Shown piece after piece: positions 1 to 9,220 of a stretch of DNA of 42,427 nt; the first letter of the stretch is position 1, and each line of letters opens with the position of its first letter. The notes under the pieces were generated by a model. It did no database searches. It was given only the letters and a program-made list of their open reading frames with translations, and had not been told where the DNA came from. A program made the position numbers and the translations under genes. Source of the DNA: Deltaproteobacteria bacterium (GTDB taxonomy: Bacteria; Desulfobacterota; Desulfobacteria; Desulfobacterales; JAFDCJ01); the NCBI GenBank assembly GCA_019312835.1, contig JAFDCJ010000111.1, positions 1 to 42,427 on the forward strand, in the 5' to 3' direction.

Positions 1-40
1 AATGGCATGCTTGCCCGCCTGAGCGACCTTATCTTCCCAC

Positions 41-1453
41 CTATTTCATATTTTTTGCTATGATGGCTTTTGCAGGTATCAGGCCGGTGGCGCTGGCCGA
101 AACAATGTTGCCGGCCACGCCGGGGCCATCACCGGCGACGTACATGCCTTTTATTTTGGTTTCCAGGTCACTGGCGGTTTCGACCTGGGTGGCAAAGAAT
201 TTAATTTCCGGAGCGTACAGCAGGGTTTCGTCATTGGCCACGCCCGGCACCACATGGTTCAGTTTTTCCAGCCCTTCGATGATATTGGTCAGGATTCTTT
301 CCGGCAGTGCCATGGCGATATCGCCGCAGACAACATCCGTCATGGTCGGTACAATATAGCCTTTATTGATGCGGTGCCAGGTGCTGCGTCGACCCCGTTT
401 GAGATCGCCGAAGCGCTGCAGGATCGGCTTGCCGCCGCCGATCAACGTCGCCAGGCTTCCGATGGACTCACCATAAGCCTGATTGTTTGTCACCGGTTCA
501 GTGAGCACTACCTTGGACAAGAACGCAAAATTGGTATTTTGTGACTTTTTATCCTGATAGGCATGCCCATTGACGCACACAAAGGTACTGTAATTTTCTA
601 AAGCGACAAATCCCCCTTGGTTGGTGCAAAATGTTCGGGTCTGATCATCGTATTTCCCGGTTTGAATAAAAAAGGTCGGGTCATAGATGACATCGCACAG
701 ATCCTGCATGATGTCGTTGTGAACCTCCACACGGACACCGACTTCAATTCCCCGCTGGCTAAGCCCGATGCCATGCTGGTGCGCAATGCCGCCAACCCAA
801 TCGGCACCAGCACGGCCGGGCGCGAGGATGACATTTTTGGAGCGGTATGTCTTTCTTTTGGTCACAACGCCGGCCACATGATTGTTTTCAACCAGGACAT
901 CCTTGACCTCCTCGGAGGTGTGCATGACCACCCCTTTGGATTTGATATGATCGGCCATGGCGGTTATATGATCCGGCAGGCGGTCGCTGCCCAGATGTTT
1001 TTGTTTGATGATAAGCAGATCGATGCCATGGCGTTTGGCGACCTTGCGGATCTCTCTGGCGGCATCCACGTCGGTAGGGTAAACAGGTCCATCCATACCG
1101 AATTGGTTGAATATCTGTTCGGTTTCATATATTAACGCTTCGGCCTGGGGAATGGGCATAAACTGGGAAAGATCTGTTTTACCCAGTTTGTAAATATAGT
1201 TCAGTTTGCCGTCCGAGAATAATCCGGCACCGCCGATGCCGCTGAGGATGTTACATGGCTTGCACTTGATACATTCTTGATAGGAATTGATCGGACAATC
1301 GCGCTTCAGAGAGCCTTTACCCTTTTCAATCAGCAGCACCCGGTAATCAGAATGCTGACTTAAATAATAGGCCGCAAAAAGGCCGGCCGGCCCCCCGCCC
1401 ACAATTATCACGTCATATCCGTCTACTTTTGCAGATTGCTTTTTATCCGGCAT
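41..1453 (-). CDS. FAD-dependent dehydrogenase (COG2509-like)
   Basis: A 470-residue flavoprotein of the uncharacterised FAD-dependent dehydrogenase group related to COG2509. The N-terminus shows a Rossmann dinucleotide fold with the FAD-binding motif GGGPAG at residues 19-24 and the acidic end of the second strand (LLIEKG). A cysteine cluster follows at C53, C61, C64 and C67, just before a GIGGAGLFSDGKLN segment that is typical of this group. Near the C-terminus an AGDGPGVAGNI segment forms the second flavin-contacting loop. The start ATG has a good upstream AGAGGA. No substrate is known for the family. The closely spaced cysteines could bind metal or be redox active, but that is inference. 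It stands alone, transcribed leftwards, and its 5' end faces a palindromic element. Confidence 0.85.
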   Translation of the reverse strand: MPDKKQSAKVDGYDVIIVGGGPAGLFAAYYLSQHSDYRVLLIEKGKGSLKRDCPINSYQECIKCKPCNILSGIGGAGLFSDGKLNYIYKLGKTDLSQFMPIPQAEALIYETEQIFNQFGMDGPVYPTDVDAAREIRKVAKRHGIDLLIIKQKHLGSDRLPDHITAMADHIKSKGVVMHTSEEVKDVLVENNHVAGVVTKRKTYRSKNVILAPGRAGADWVGGIAHQHGIGLSQRGIEVGVRVEVHNDIMQDLCDVIYDPTFFIQTGKYDDQTRTFCTNQGGFVALENYSTFVCVNGHAYQDKKSQNTNFAFLSKVVLTEPVTNNQAYGESIGSLATLIGGGKPILQRFGDLKRGRRSTWHRINKGYIVPTMTDVVCGDIAMALPERILTNIIEGLEKLNHVVPGVANDETLLYAPEIKFFATQVETASDLETKIKGMYVAGDGPGVAGNIVSASATGLIPAKAIIAKNMK

Positions 1454-1530
1454 ATGTCCTCTTTAATAATATGTATTTCCAACTCTTCCGTCCCGTAAAT
1501 AGTTTAAAGGCTCATAATTGGCAAACTCAG

Positions 1531-1671
1531 AAGCTATCCCAGGAGTGCAGCTTGCGTTCAAGGGCAAGGCGCCAATTTGGTTTTAAAGCGGAGCGTACAC
1601 GCAGTACGTGAGCATTTAAAACCAAATTGCAACGCAGCCATTGGGCGTAAGATGCACCCCTGGGATAGCTT
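1531..1671. repeat. 141-bp nested palindromic element
   Basis: The ends are inverted copies: AAGCTATCCCAGG at the left and CCTGGGATAGCTT at the right, matching over 18 of 19 bases when extended into the adjacent TGCA. Inside lies a second inverted pair, AATTTGGTTTTAAA against TTTAAAACCAAATT, around a centre with GTACACGCAGTACGTG. The element ends one base before the stop codon of the neighbouring phosphatidyltransferase gene. It contains no ORF of note. It looks like a non-autonomous palindromic repeat (MITE- or REP-like), and its hairpin could also end transcription. Copy number cannot be judged here. Confidence 0.7.
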
Positions 1672-2307
1672 CTAGGTTTTGATGATGATTTCTTCCTTGA
1701 ACTCACTCGAATCCTGTTTATACGCGCAGCGAATTCTTTGCAGGGCAGTAAAATTGGCAAAGAAGGCCACCAACCAGATGGCCAATATAAGCGCATTCAG
1801 ATGAATGATCGCGCCGGATCCGATCAGTACAATGCGCTCAGGGCGTTGCATGAAGCCGCCCTTGGCGTCGAATCCCAGGCTTTCGGCGCGCGCACGCGTA
1901 TAGCTGACCATAAAGGAACCGCCTAACGCCAAAAGCGTACCTGCCGCCGTCCCATAATCATCGATAAAGAAAAAATAGGCGGCGATACCGGAAAACATAA
2001 TAAATTCGGCGTAACGATCAACGGTGGAATCAAGCAGGGCACCAAACCGTGTGGCTCTGCCGGTCGTGCGGGCCAGCAAACCGTCGAGTGTGTCACACAG
2101 GCCACCGAGCAAAATACAAATGCCGGCCAGACGGATGAATCCCGCTAAAAAGGCACCTGTGCCGGCCGCTGTTAGAATCACGCCTGCAACGGTAAAAGAA
2201 TTGGGACTCAATCCCCATTTGGAAATTAGCCTAACCAGTGGGGACAGCAGATTAATAAATCTGTTCTGCAAGTGCTGGGGGAGCAGCCGTCGAGTCGAAT
2301 AAGCCAT
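1672..2307 (-). CDS. CDP-alcohol phosphatidyltransferase family protein
   Basis: A 211-residue integral membrane enzyme of the CDP-alcohol phosphatidyltransferase family, which swaps CMP of a CDP-linked lipid or alcohol for a second alcohol in phospholipid synthesis. The full catalytic signature is present: D72-x2-D75-G76-x2-A79-R80-x8-G89-x3-D93-x3-D97, the metal-binding acidic residues. Several hydrophobic stretches surround it. The start has AGGAAGG upstream. Its length fits phosphatidylglycerolphosphate or phosphatidylinositol-phosphate synthases. Which alcohol it uses cannot be told from sequence alone, so no gene symbol is given. The stop codon abuts a palindromic element. Confidence 0.85.
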   Translation of the reverse strand: MAYSTRRLLPQHLQNRFINLLSPLVRLISKWGLSPNSFTVAGVILTAAGTGAFLAGFIRLAGICILLGGLCDTLDGLLARTTGRATRFGALLDSTVDRYAEFIMFSGIAAYFFFIDDYGTAAGTLLALGGSFMVSYTRARAESLGFDAKGGFMQRPERIVLIGSGAIIHLNALILAIWLVAFFANFTALQRIRCAYKQDSSEFKEEIIIKT

Positions 2308-2481
2308 TTGGTTGCCTTCCTGTTAGGATTATTCGCATTGCCTGGGTAAGCCGAATATCCCGAGCGTCATCATTGCCGCTGCTTGATGGTGAATATGATG
2401 TTGTTCTGAAGCACATTAGCACATTCCAGCCGGAGAAATAAAGCCTGACCACAAATTTTCGTCACTTCACCGGGTCAACGT

Positions 2482-3348
2482 CTAGGGCAAAGCCAGCACA
2501 TCAAAGGTGATGTACTTGCCTGACACCTGGCGGGCTGCGGTGCGGGCAGCATAACGACAGGCATCGGCAATGTTCTGGTTATTTAAAAAGCGACCGACCA
2601 GGTAGGAAGCAAAAAACACATCGCCGGCTCCGGTCGGATCCACGGCAGTTGCAACTTTTTGTGCTGAAAAATCCGACTTTCCGCTGCGCATGCTTTCGAC
2701 CCACCCACCGTCTTGTCCCAATGTAATCACCGATTCCTCAATTTCAAAAGATTTCATGATTTGGGTTAAATTTTCTTGGTAGTGGTCAACAATGAGATTG
2801 AGTTCGGCTCCGTTTGCCTTGATGATGTGGGCGGCCTTTAAAGCGGATGTCAGGTGTTTTGATACAGCTGCCGACACTTGGGGGGGGGCAACCTTGCGGG
2901 TATATCCCTGAACATCCAAAAATATCTTTAAATTATGGGCGTTTAGGGCGGTCAGGGCCTCCGGTTCGATATCATCGGGGTGCAGGGGACCCAGATGCAA
3001 TGCCCCCGCGCGCTTCGCTACGGCCGATAGCTGTTGAAGTTGAATCGATCGAGCCCGGTACAGGATTTTCTGTCGGCGGGAATGCTGACGGATATCGTTG
3101 ATAAATTGAGTGGTCCGGTCGGTAGGGCCGTCGAGGACGACGACGTTCTCCTGCTCCAACCGTCTGATAATCTTCCGGTCACCAGGGGCAATATTGGAGA
3201 CGACCTGCGTACCGATTCCATGTCGACTGTAAGTGATTCCGGCATATGCCGTAGCACCGCCTATCTTGAAAATACGTTGATGCTGGCTGACGATTTTATC
3301 AATCGTCGTTGAGCCGACAACGGCGATACCTTTGCTCAGTATAGACAT
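2482..3348 (-). CDS. PfkB-family carbohydrate kinase
   Basis: A 288-residue kinase of the ribokinase/PfkB family, which phosphorylates a sugar or nucleoside with ATP. The C-terminal signature DPTGAGD at residues 237-243 supplies the anion hole and the catalytic base D243. The N-terminal GGATAYAG around residues 30-37 corresponds to the family's substrate-binding GG motif. It is somewhat shorter than ribokinase (about 305 residues) and has a reduced lid. Upstream of the ATG no clear ribosome binding site is seen. Neighbours give no metabolic clue, so the substrate is unknown. The PfkB assignment itself is firm. Confidence 0.85.
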   Translation of the reverse strand: MSILSKGIAVVGSTTIDKIVSQHQRIFKIGGATAYAGITYSRHGIGTQVVSNIAPGDRKIIRRLEQENVVVLDGPTDRTTQFINDIRQHSRRQKILYRARSIQLQQLSAVAKRAGALHLGPLHPDDIEPEALTALNAHNLKIFLDVQGYTRKVAPPQVSAAVSKHLTSALKAAHIIKANGAELNLIVDHYQENLTQIMKSFEIEESVITLGQDGGWVESMRSGKSDFSAQKVATAVDPTGAGDVFFASYLVGRFLNNQNIADACRYAARTAARQVSGKYITFDVLALP

Positions 3349-3757
3349 AAGAGATTCACAAATGTTAATAAGAGGGCTATGCAGCGCAAGCTATCCCCAA
3401 TCAAAGCTGTTAAAACTCCAAGCACCAAATACCAAATACCAAATAAATCCCAATGACCAAAATCCGAAATTCAAACCAGTTGATCCGCTTACCGCATTTC
3501 AAATAGACTATCTAACGACGCAGTCTGCTTTGCAATACAATACGGAACAGCAGAAATGAGAGTTTAGGCCATTGAATATTTGAATTTGAGATTTACCTGT
3601 CCTGTTCAATAAATCGAAGATTTAATGCGAAGCATTAGTGAGCAGGGTAAATGTTTTGGTGCATGTGATTGGTGATTTAACTGTAGCAATTCAGATTTGA
3701 TCTAACAGTTAACGGCTTCGACTTCCAATCTCTGATCAAATTTGCTAATTTCCACCT
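3349..3757. repeat. Gene-free gap with word repeats and a hairpin
   Basis: No gene is supported in these 409 bases. From about 3415 the sequence repeats the word ACCAAAT three times and runs on into CCAAAATCCGAAATTCAAACC. Around 3575-3600 lies a degraded complementary stretch (TTGAATTTGAGATTT). At about 3601-3647 a compact hairpin has outer arms CCTG and CAGG and an inner TAATGCGAAGCATTA. These belong to the same style of low-complexity inverted word repeats seen in other gaps of this window. The gap lies between divergent genes and must hold promoters for one or both, but none stands out. Confidence 0.5.
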
Positions 3758-4780
3758 ATGATCTATAACCTCGCCGAATATCTGCGTCAACCTCTTAAAA
3801 TTGGGGACAAACCCATTGATACAAGGCTCGTGTTGGCCCCCATGAGTTTTTTGGGCCATATCGCCTTTCGTGAGCTCGTGTCAACCTACGGCGGATATGG
3901 CCTGCTGTTTTCCGAAATGTGCAGCGCAAGAGCCATTCCCGGTGAAAACCGCTTTGTCTCACCCTATTTCAGATGGCGGGACGCGGAACGGTCCCGGCTG
4001 GTTTGCCAAATTTTTGGAGACGATCCCGAAACCATGGCCCGGGCGGCCCGCAGAATTGAAGATGAGGGTTTATTCGGCGTGGATATAAATCTGGGCTGTT
4101 CCAATACGCGCATCTGTCGCCGCAACTGTGGCGCGGCGCTGTTGAAAGACCCTGATCTCGCCACGTCGATTGTGGCGGCGGTGCGCAAGGTCATTAACTG
4201 CCCGCTGACGGTCAAATTCCGCACCGGCTGGAAAGATGATCCCCAGTTGGCGGTTCAGTTGGCCAAGGGTTTTGAAGATGCCGGTGCCGATGCCCTGACA
4301 TTTCATCCGCGGGTTGCCCCGGACAGGCGGTCCCGTCCCCCTAAATGGGCTTACATCGGTCTGGTAAAGCAGGCCGTATCGATTCCGGTATTTGGCAATG
4401 GCGACGTATTTGACCGCAGCGACTGTATCCGAATGTTGAATGAAACCGCCTGTGACGGAATTGCCCTCGGCCGTATGGCCATTGCCAGGCCCTGGATATT
4501 TGCGGAGTTTCTGGGCCATTTGCAGACGCACCCGGAAATTTTCAGGGAGGCTGCCCTGGAGTTGATCAGGCTGCTGGTGACCCACTATGATACCATACCG
4601 GCAATCAAACGCTTTAAACGCTTTTCGTTTTATTTTTGTGCCAACTTTCGATTTGGCCATGCCCTGTATACGCGCATATTGAATGCGACGGAAATGTCAC
4701 AGATAGAAACCATTGTCAGACGGTTTTTCGAAAAACCACCGGACATTCATAGTAGACCGAATATGAATTTTTTCAATTGA
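3758..4780 (+). CDS. tRNA-dihydrouridine synthase family protein
   Basis: A 340-residue FMN-dependent Dus-family enzyme that reduces uridines in tRNA D-loops using NAD(P)H. The N-terminal TIM barrel begins with LAPMSFLGHIAFRELV (residues 26-41), the FMN-binding strand and following helix. The catalytic loop has NLGCSNTRICRRNCG with cysteine C114 as the expected proton donor. Further on come KFRTGW and the phosphate-binding FGNGDV and GIALGRMAIARPW segments. The usual GCP at the active site is GCS here, a small departure. The short C-terminal helical domain is present. Its 3' end overlaps the converging alpha/beta hydrolase gene by 8 bases. The DusA/B/C subgroup is not assigned. Confidence 0.88.
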   Translation: MIYNLAEYLRQPLKIGDKPIDTRLVLAPMSFLGHIAFRELVSTYGGYGLLFSEMCSARAIPGENRFVSPYFRWRDAERSRLVCQIFGDDPETMARAARRIEDEGLFGVDINLGCSNTRICRRNCGAALLKDPDLATSIVAAVRKVINCPLTVKFRTGWKDDPQLAVQLAKGFEDAGADALTFHPRVAPDRRSRPPKWAYIGLVKQAVSIPVFGNGDVFDRSDCIRMLNETACDGIALGRMAIARPWIFAEFLGHLQTHPEIFREAALELIRLLVTHYDTIPAIKRFKRFSFYFCANFRFGHALYTRILNATEMSQIETIVRRFFEKPPDIHSRPNMNFFN

Positions 4781-5651
4781 GGTTCAGGGCTTGGAGGAAA
4801 TCAAATATCGCCCCGGCGGTTGCTTCGGGCCGCTCCATGGGTACAAAATGACCGCATTTTTCAAAGCGTACCACGCGTGCGTGGGCAACCTTTGATTGGA
4901 ATCTTTTTACGGCCGGCGCAAGAAAGGTGTCCGAGTAGGCTCCGTACACTACCAGGACGGGCAACTTTAAGCGGGGAACATGGCGCCAGATATCGTGGGG
5001 ACAAACCGAAAAGCACTTCGATTCCCAGGCCGGCTCGCAGGATAATCTGAATCCGTCATTAGAGTTTCTTTCGGTCCCGTCGGCAATGTAAGCCTCCAGA
5101 AATCCATCCTGCCAGGTGCTAAATACCGCTTTGCGGCGATAAGATTTCAAAATACTCGCCCGGTCCGGCCAGGAGCTTCTTCGTTTGGCGGCCGTAGCGA
5201 TGATGGGCAGCCATCGGGCAAAACCCAGTCTTTTGGCGAGATACCACCACCACATCCAGGAAAAAGGCAAAATCGTGGGGTCGATCAGCACCAGGGCTCG
5301 GATTAAATCAGGACGTTTAAGCGCCAGCATCAGGCTGACCACCGCGCCGCGGGAATGTCCCATGGCAATCACGGGTTTTTTCAAATGATCGCAGAAGCAC
5401 TCCAGGTCGTCTGTGAATACACGCCAGCTGGTGAGCTGATCAGGATTGGCCGGCATGCGGGTTTGCCCATGTCCGCGATCGTCCATGCCCAGAATATGCA
5501 GCTTGGACCGGAGCAGATGCGCCAGGGGAGCGTATGCGCCGGCACAAAGTCCCGTGGCATGCGCGAAATGGGCCAGCGGGCCGCTGCCGCCCCAGTCGAT
5601 GAAGTGAAATTGCCCTTCAGGCTGCCGAATGGTGCAATCCTGTCTGTGCAT
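4773..5651 (-). CDS. alpha/beta hydrolase
   Basis: A 292-residue alpha/beta-hydrolase-fold protein, probably cytoplasmic because no signal peptide is seen. The nucleophile elbow is GHSRG with S100. The catalytic histidine lies in GHFVPMERPE near residue 268, and a likely acid is the aspartate in YGAYSDTF about 28 residues earlier. The oxyanion region HATGLCAGAY and the DDRGHGQT strand-loop are also typical. The family includes esterases, lipases and haloperoxidase-like enzymes, and the substrate is not predictable. The gene converges on the dus gene with an 8-base overlap. Confidence 0.85.
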   Translation of the reverse strand: MHRQDCTIRQPEGQFHFIDWGGSGPLAHFAHATGLCAGAYAPLAHLLRSKLHILGMDDRGHGQTRMPANPDQLTSWRVFTDDLECFCDHLKKPVIAMGHSRGAVVSLMLALKRPDLIRALVLIDPTILPFSWMWWWYLAKRLGFARWLPIIATAAKRRSSWPDRASILKSYRRKAVFSTWQDGFLEAYIADGTERNSNDGFRLSCEPAWESKCFSVCPHDIWRHVPRLKLPVLVVYGAYSDTFLAPAVKRFQSKVAHARVVRFEKCGHFVPMERPEATAGAIFDFLQALNLN

Positions 5652-5872
5652 TCAAACACCCGAGTCTTTTGGATTTAGAATTCATGATGGACCGCGGCAC
5701 AATCACGTCCCGCATTACTTCCAGTCCGGCCCTTATAGAAAATCTTTTTGATTCCGTAAAGAATTTTTTCGTTCCCCGGCTCGTCATCAATGAGCTGATG
5801 GCGATTGGGTGGTCACCCCACACCCGGACCAGCTTGTAGTGTTCAAACAAAAGCGGCGCCCCAATTCAATAA

Positions 5873-5901
5873 TTGAAATAATTATAAAATTACATTATGA
5901 T
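5873..5901 (+). promoter_or_regulatory. Sigma-70 type promoter for the histidine kinase gene
   Basis: TTGAAA at 5873-5878 and TATGAT at 5896-5901 are separated by exactly 17 bases of very AT-rich sequence. They lie 41 bases before the ATG of the kinase gene. Five of six consensus bases match in each box. The rest of the 291-base gap to the left (5652-5872) shows no convincing gene. An open frame at 5617-5850 has no family resemblance. Confidence 0.65.
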
Positions 5902-5942
5902 ATCAATTTTAATTTTGTTGAGCGTCTATATCATTTTAACCG

Positions 5943-7535
5943 ATGCAACCTCCCAGATTCGCGACGATGCATGAGGATCGGTCGACAGCAATGAAAGCAA
6001 AGGACACCAACTCCGGCAAGCAGAAACCCTCCGATAGAGAGATCGAATCCCGCGCAGGACTATTGGCCCTGTTTATGGCCCACACCCCGGCCGCGGTGGC
6101 GATGTGTGACCTGCAAATGCGCTACCTCGCCTACAGCCGGCGCTGGGCCGAGGACTATGGGCTGGGAGACGAAAATCTGCTGGGCCGTTGCCATTACGAT
6201 TTGTTTCCGGATCTGCCGCCGCACTGGAAGGATGAACACCAGAGGTGTTTTGCCGGCGAAACAATTAAAAAGGCGGAGGAGCCCTTTCCAAGGGCTGACG
6301 GCACTACGGACTGGGTCCGCAGGGAGCTGTGTCCCTGGCGGGACCGCAGCGGCAAAATTGGCGGCCTGATTATGTTTACGGAGGTCATCACCAAGCGCCG
6401 GCAGATTGAAAAGGCGTTAAAAGACAGCGAAGAAAAATTTCGCAATCTTTTTGAAACCGCCATGGTCGGGCTTTACCGCTCTCGCATCGATGACGGCCAG
6501 ATTCTTTTGGCTAATCAGGCATTCGCCGAGATCATGGGCTATGATTCCCCGGATCAATTTTACAATGGCTTCAAAACCACCGAGCATTATGCCGATCCCA
6601 ACCGTCGCCGGGAACTGTTGCGTCAGTTGAATGAGAAGGGCAGGGTCGATGGATTTGAGATCATGTCAATTCGCCCTGACGGCAACCACACCGAGATCGC
6701 CGTCAGTGCCCTCATATACCCTGAGCACGGCTATATCGAGGGTTGCATTATCGATATGACGGAAAAGAAACGGGCGGCCAGGGAAAAAGAGCAGCTTCAG
6801 GCCAAATTGCAACAGGCCCAGAAAATGGAGGCTATCGGAACCCTGGCAGGCGGTATTGCCCATGATTTTAACAACCTGCTCATGGGTATTCAGGGCCGAG
6901 CCTCCCTGCTGTTGGCCGATATCGGTCCGGACCATCCGCATTTTGAGCATCTGACGGAAATTGAGAATTACGTCGGCAGTGCTGCTGAGCTGACCCGACA
7001 ATTGTTGGGCTTTGCGCGCGGCGGCAAATACGAGGTCTTACCCACGGATCTTAACGAGCTGGTGGAAAAGTCTTCCCATATGTTCGGTCGAACCAAAAAA
7101 GAGATCACAATTGAAAGACAATTGGGGGAAGATTTGTCCGCGGTAGAGGTGGATCGCAGCCAGATACAGCAAGTCCTGCTGAATATTTACGTCAATGCCT
7201 GGCAGGCGATGCCCGCCGGTGGAACGCTGTTCATTGAAACCGCAAATGTCCATCTGGACAAAGGCTTTGTGAAGCCATACAATGCCGCTGCCGGTGATTA
7301 TGTCAAAATATTCATTCGGGACACCGGCATCGGCATGGATGAGAAGACTCTCAAAATGGTCTTTGATCCTTTTTTTACCACCAAAGAAAAGGAGCGCGGT
7401 ACCGGATTGGGGCTGGCTTCCGCCTATGGCATCGTTAAAAACCGCGACGGCATTATCACCGCTCAGAGTGAAAAAGGCCGGGGAGCGGCCTTCAATATTT
7501 ATTTGCCGGCATCAAACAAGGAAATCATAGCTTAA
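5943..7535 (+). CDS. PAS-PAS sensor histidine kinase
   Basis: A 530-residue soluble histidine kinase. No membrane helix is visible, so it is likely a cytoplasmic sensor. Domains in order: PAS at about 40-155, a second PAS at about 165-275, a coiled linker, HisKA at about 290-355 with phosphoacceptor H307 in GGIAHDFNN, and HATPase at about 395-525. The ATPase shows an N-box (NIYVNAWQAM), a G1 box (DTGIGM), an F box (FDPFFTTK) and a G2 box (GTGLGLA). It ends right after the ATPase, with no receiver domain, and no response-regulator gene is adjacent, so its partner is elsewhere. In-frame ATGs at 5967 and 5991 are possible alternative starts. None of the three has a strong ribosome binding site. 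Confidence 0.9.
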   Translation: MQPPRFATMHEDRSTAMKAKDTNSGKQKPSDREIESRAGLLALFMAHTPAAVAMCDLQMRYLAYSRRWAEDYGLGDENLLGRCHYDLFPDLPPHWKDEHQRCFAGETIKKAEEPFPRADGTTDWVRRELCPWRDRSGKIGGLIMFTEVITKRRQIEKALKDSEEKFRNLFETAMVGLYRSRIDDGQILLANQAFAEIMGYDSPDQFYNGFKTTEHYADPNRRRELLRQLNEKGRVDGFEIMSIRPDGNHTEIAVSALIYPEHGYIEGCIIDMTEKKRAAREKEQLQAKLQQAQKMEAIGTLAGGIAHDFNNLLMGIQGRASLLLADIGPDHPHFEHLTEIENYVGSAAELTRQLLGFARGGKYEVLPTDLNELVEKSSHMFGRTKKEITIERQLGEDLSAVEVDRSQIQQVLLNIYVNAWQAMPAGGTLFIETANVHLDKGFVKPYNAAAGDYVKIFIRDTGIGMDEKTLKMVFDPFFTTKEKERGTGLGLASAYGIVKNRDGIITAQSEKGRGAAFNIYLPASNKEIIA

Positions 7536-7553
7536 AGACAACGGAGGAAAACT

Positions 7554-7961
7554 ATGAAAACAATCAGACAAACGTTGAAACCGGTCAGTTTTGTGGTAGC
7601 CCTTTTTATGCTGTTGATTTCGGGGCCTTTTCAATCCGCGTTGGCGGCCATGATCGAAACCGAAACGGTTCTGGAAGCTTCTCAGGGTCAGGAGGCCCGC
7701 AGCCGCATCAAACAACTGCTTGTGCGTGAAGATGTGCGTCAGGCGCTGATCAAACAGGGGATCGACCCCCGCGAGGCTGACGCCCGAATCAATGGCCTGT
7801 CAGACGCCGAGGCCGTTGCGATTGCTGATAAACTGGATCAAATCCCTGCCGGCAGCGGTGCGCTTGAATTGGTCCTGATTGTCGCCCTGATCGTATTTCT
7901 TACCTTACTTGCGACCGATATTATGGGTTATACGGACATTTTTCCCTTCGTCAAAAAATAA
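7554..7961 (+). CDS. PA2779-family membrane protein
   Basis: A 135-residue protein matching the PA2779 family (DUF6627) by its architecture and wording: an N-terminal signal-anchor-like helix ending in ALAA at about residue 32, a charged central helix-rich part with the ARINGLSDAEA segment, and a C-terminal transmembrane helix (LELVLIVALIVFLTLLA) followed by MGYTDIFPFVKK. A strong GGAGG lies 6 bases before the ATG. In other bacteria this family usually sits beside a PA2778-type cysteine peptidase, and that partner is absent here. It is 18 bases after the kinase gene and 5 bases before the LarA-like gene, so the three are probably co-transcribed. Function unknown. Confidence 0.8.
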   Translation: MKTIRQTLKPVSFVVALFMLLISGPFQSALAAMIETETVLEASQGQEARSRIKQLLVREDVRQALIKQGIDPREADARINGLSDAEAVAIADKLDQIPAGSGALELVLIVALIVFLTLLATDIMGYTDIFPFVKK

Positions 7962-7966
7962 ATCAG

Positions 7967-9220
7967 ATGATAAACTTGCCCCAAATCTGCCGCATTCGTC
8001 AGCATTTTGACGGCACCCGGGTATCCGATATTCGTAAAGCGGTCCTGGCGGAGCTGAACCGCTTTTCCTGGGATCAGATCCGACCGGACAGCCGGGTGGC
8101 CATTACGGCCGGCAGTCGCGGCATCGCCAACATTGCTGAAATTTTAAAGACTGTCGTTGATTTCTTCAAATCCCTCGAGGCCAAACCCTTCATCTTTCCT
8201 GCCATGGGCAGTCATGGCGGGGCGACCGCCGAGGGCCAGACGGCCGTGCTGGCCCAGTTGGGCGTGACGGATGCTTACCTGCAAGCCCCCATCTTGACCT
8301 CCATGGATGTCCAGCAGATAGGGGCAACCGATGACGGGGTGCCGGTTTTTCTTGATAGACATGCCCGGGGCGCTGATCATATCGTGGTGGTCAATCGAAT
8401 CAAATGCCACACTAAATTTAAGGCCTCCATCGAAAGCGGCCTGATGAAAATGATGGCCATCGGGATGGGAAAGCATAAAGGCGCCGCCTATTATCACAAA
8501 GCGGCGGTTGCCTACACGTTTCCGAAAATCATCAGGGATGCCGCCCGCATCGTGCTGCAGCAAACACCGGTGGTCTGTGGGATCGGCATCATCGAAAACG
8601 GTTACGGCGAAACGGCTCGAATAGCCGCTTTTAAACCTGAGAACATGGAAAGCGGTGAAGAAAAGCTGCTGTCACAGTCCAAAAAAATGATGGCCCATCT
8701 GCCCTTTGATGACATCGACCTGCTCATCGTTGACGAGATGGGAAAAAACATCAGCGGGGTTGGGATCGATCCCAACGTTACCGGAAGGAATCGAGATTTT
8801 GTGGAGGTTTTTGATCATCCGGTCCGGATAAAGCGCGTATTCGTGCGGGATCTGACGGAGCAAAGCAAGGGCAACGCCATCGGGATCGGCCTGGCGGATC
8901 TTACGACCAAACGACTGGTCGATAAAATCGATTATGACGTTACCTATAAAAATTGTATTACCGGCATCAGCCTGGAAAAGGGTGCCGTGCCCATGTATTT
9001 TCAAAATGATCGACAGGCGATTGAAGTTGCGCTGGACAGTATCGGATTGACATCTTCGCAGATGAGCAAGGTTGTGCGCATAAAAAATACCCTTCGCTTA
9101 GATATCGTCGGCGTGTCGGAAGCCTACCTGGATGAGCTGCACCAAAGAAATGATGTGGAGATACTCGGAGACCCGGAGCCCATGCAATTTGATCGCCACA
9201 ATAACCTCCTGCCACTCTAG
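7967..9220 (+). CDS. LarA-like (DUF2088) nickel-pincer racemase family protein
   Basis: A 417-residue protein related to the lactate racemase LarA N-terminal domain family. The recognisable blocks are ITAGSRGI (residues 46-53), MGSHGGATAEGQ with H83, and NRIKCHTKFKASIESGLMKMMAIGMGKHKGA with H148, K161, K169 and H170. These are the kinds of residues that in LarA bind substrate and the nickel pincer cofactor. Members act as racemases or epimerases of 2-hydroxyacids, but many are untested. No larB, larC or larE genes for cofactor assembly are in the window. Spacing of 5 bases from the preceding gene implies coupling. The ribosome binding site is weak. Confidence 0.75.
   Translation: MINLPQICRIRQHFDGTRVSDIRKAVLAELNRFSWDQIRPDSRVAITAGSRGIANIAEILKTVVDFFKSLEAKPFIFPAMGSHGGATAEGQTAVLAQLGVTDAYLQAPILTSMDVQQIGATDDGVPVFLDRHARGADHIVVVNRIKCHTKFKASIESGLMKMMAIGMGKHKGAAYYHKAAVAYTFPKIIRDAARIVLQQTPVVCGIGIIENGYGETARIAAFKPENMESGEEKLLSQSKKMMAHLPFDDIDLLIVDEMGKNISGVGIDPNVTGRNRDFVEVFDHPVRIKRVFVRDLTEQSKGNAIGIGLADLTTKRLVDKIDYDVTYKNCITGISLEKGAVPMYFQNDRQAIEVALDSIGLTSSQMSKVVRIKNTLRLDIVGVSEAYLDELHQRNDVEILGDPEPMQFDRHNNLLPL

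Noticed and set aside
5617-5850. 77-codon minus-strand frame before the kinase gene
   Set aside because: No family features, no ribosome binding site, and it overlaps the start of the hydrolase gene.
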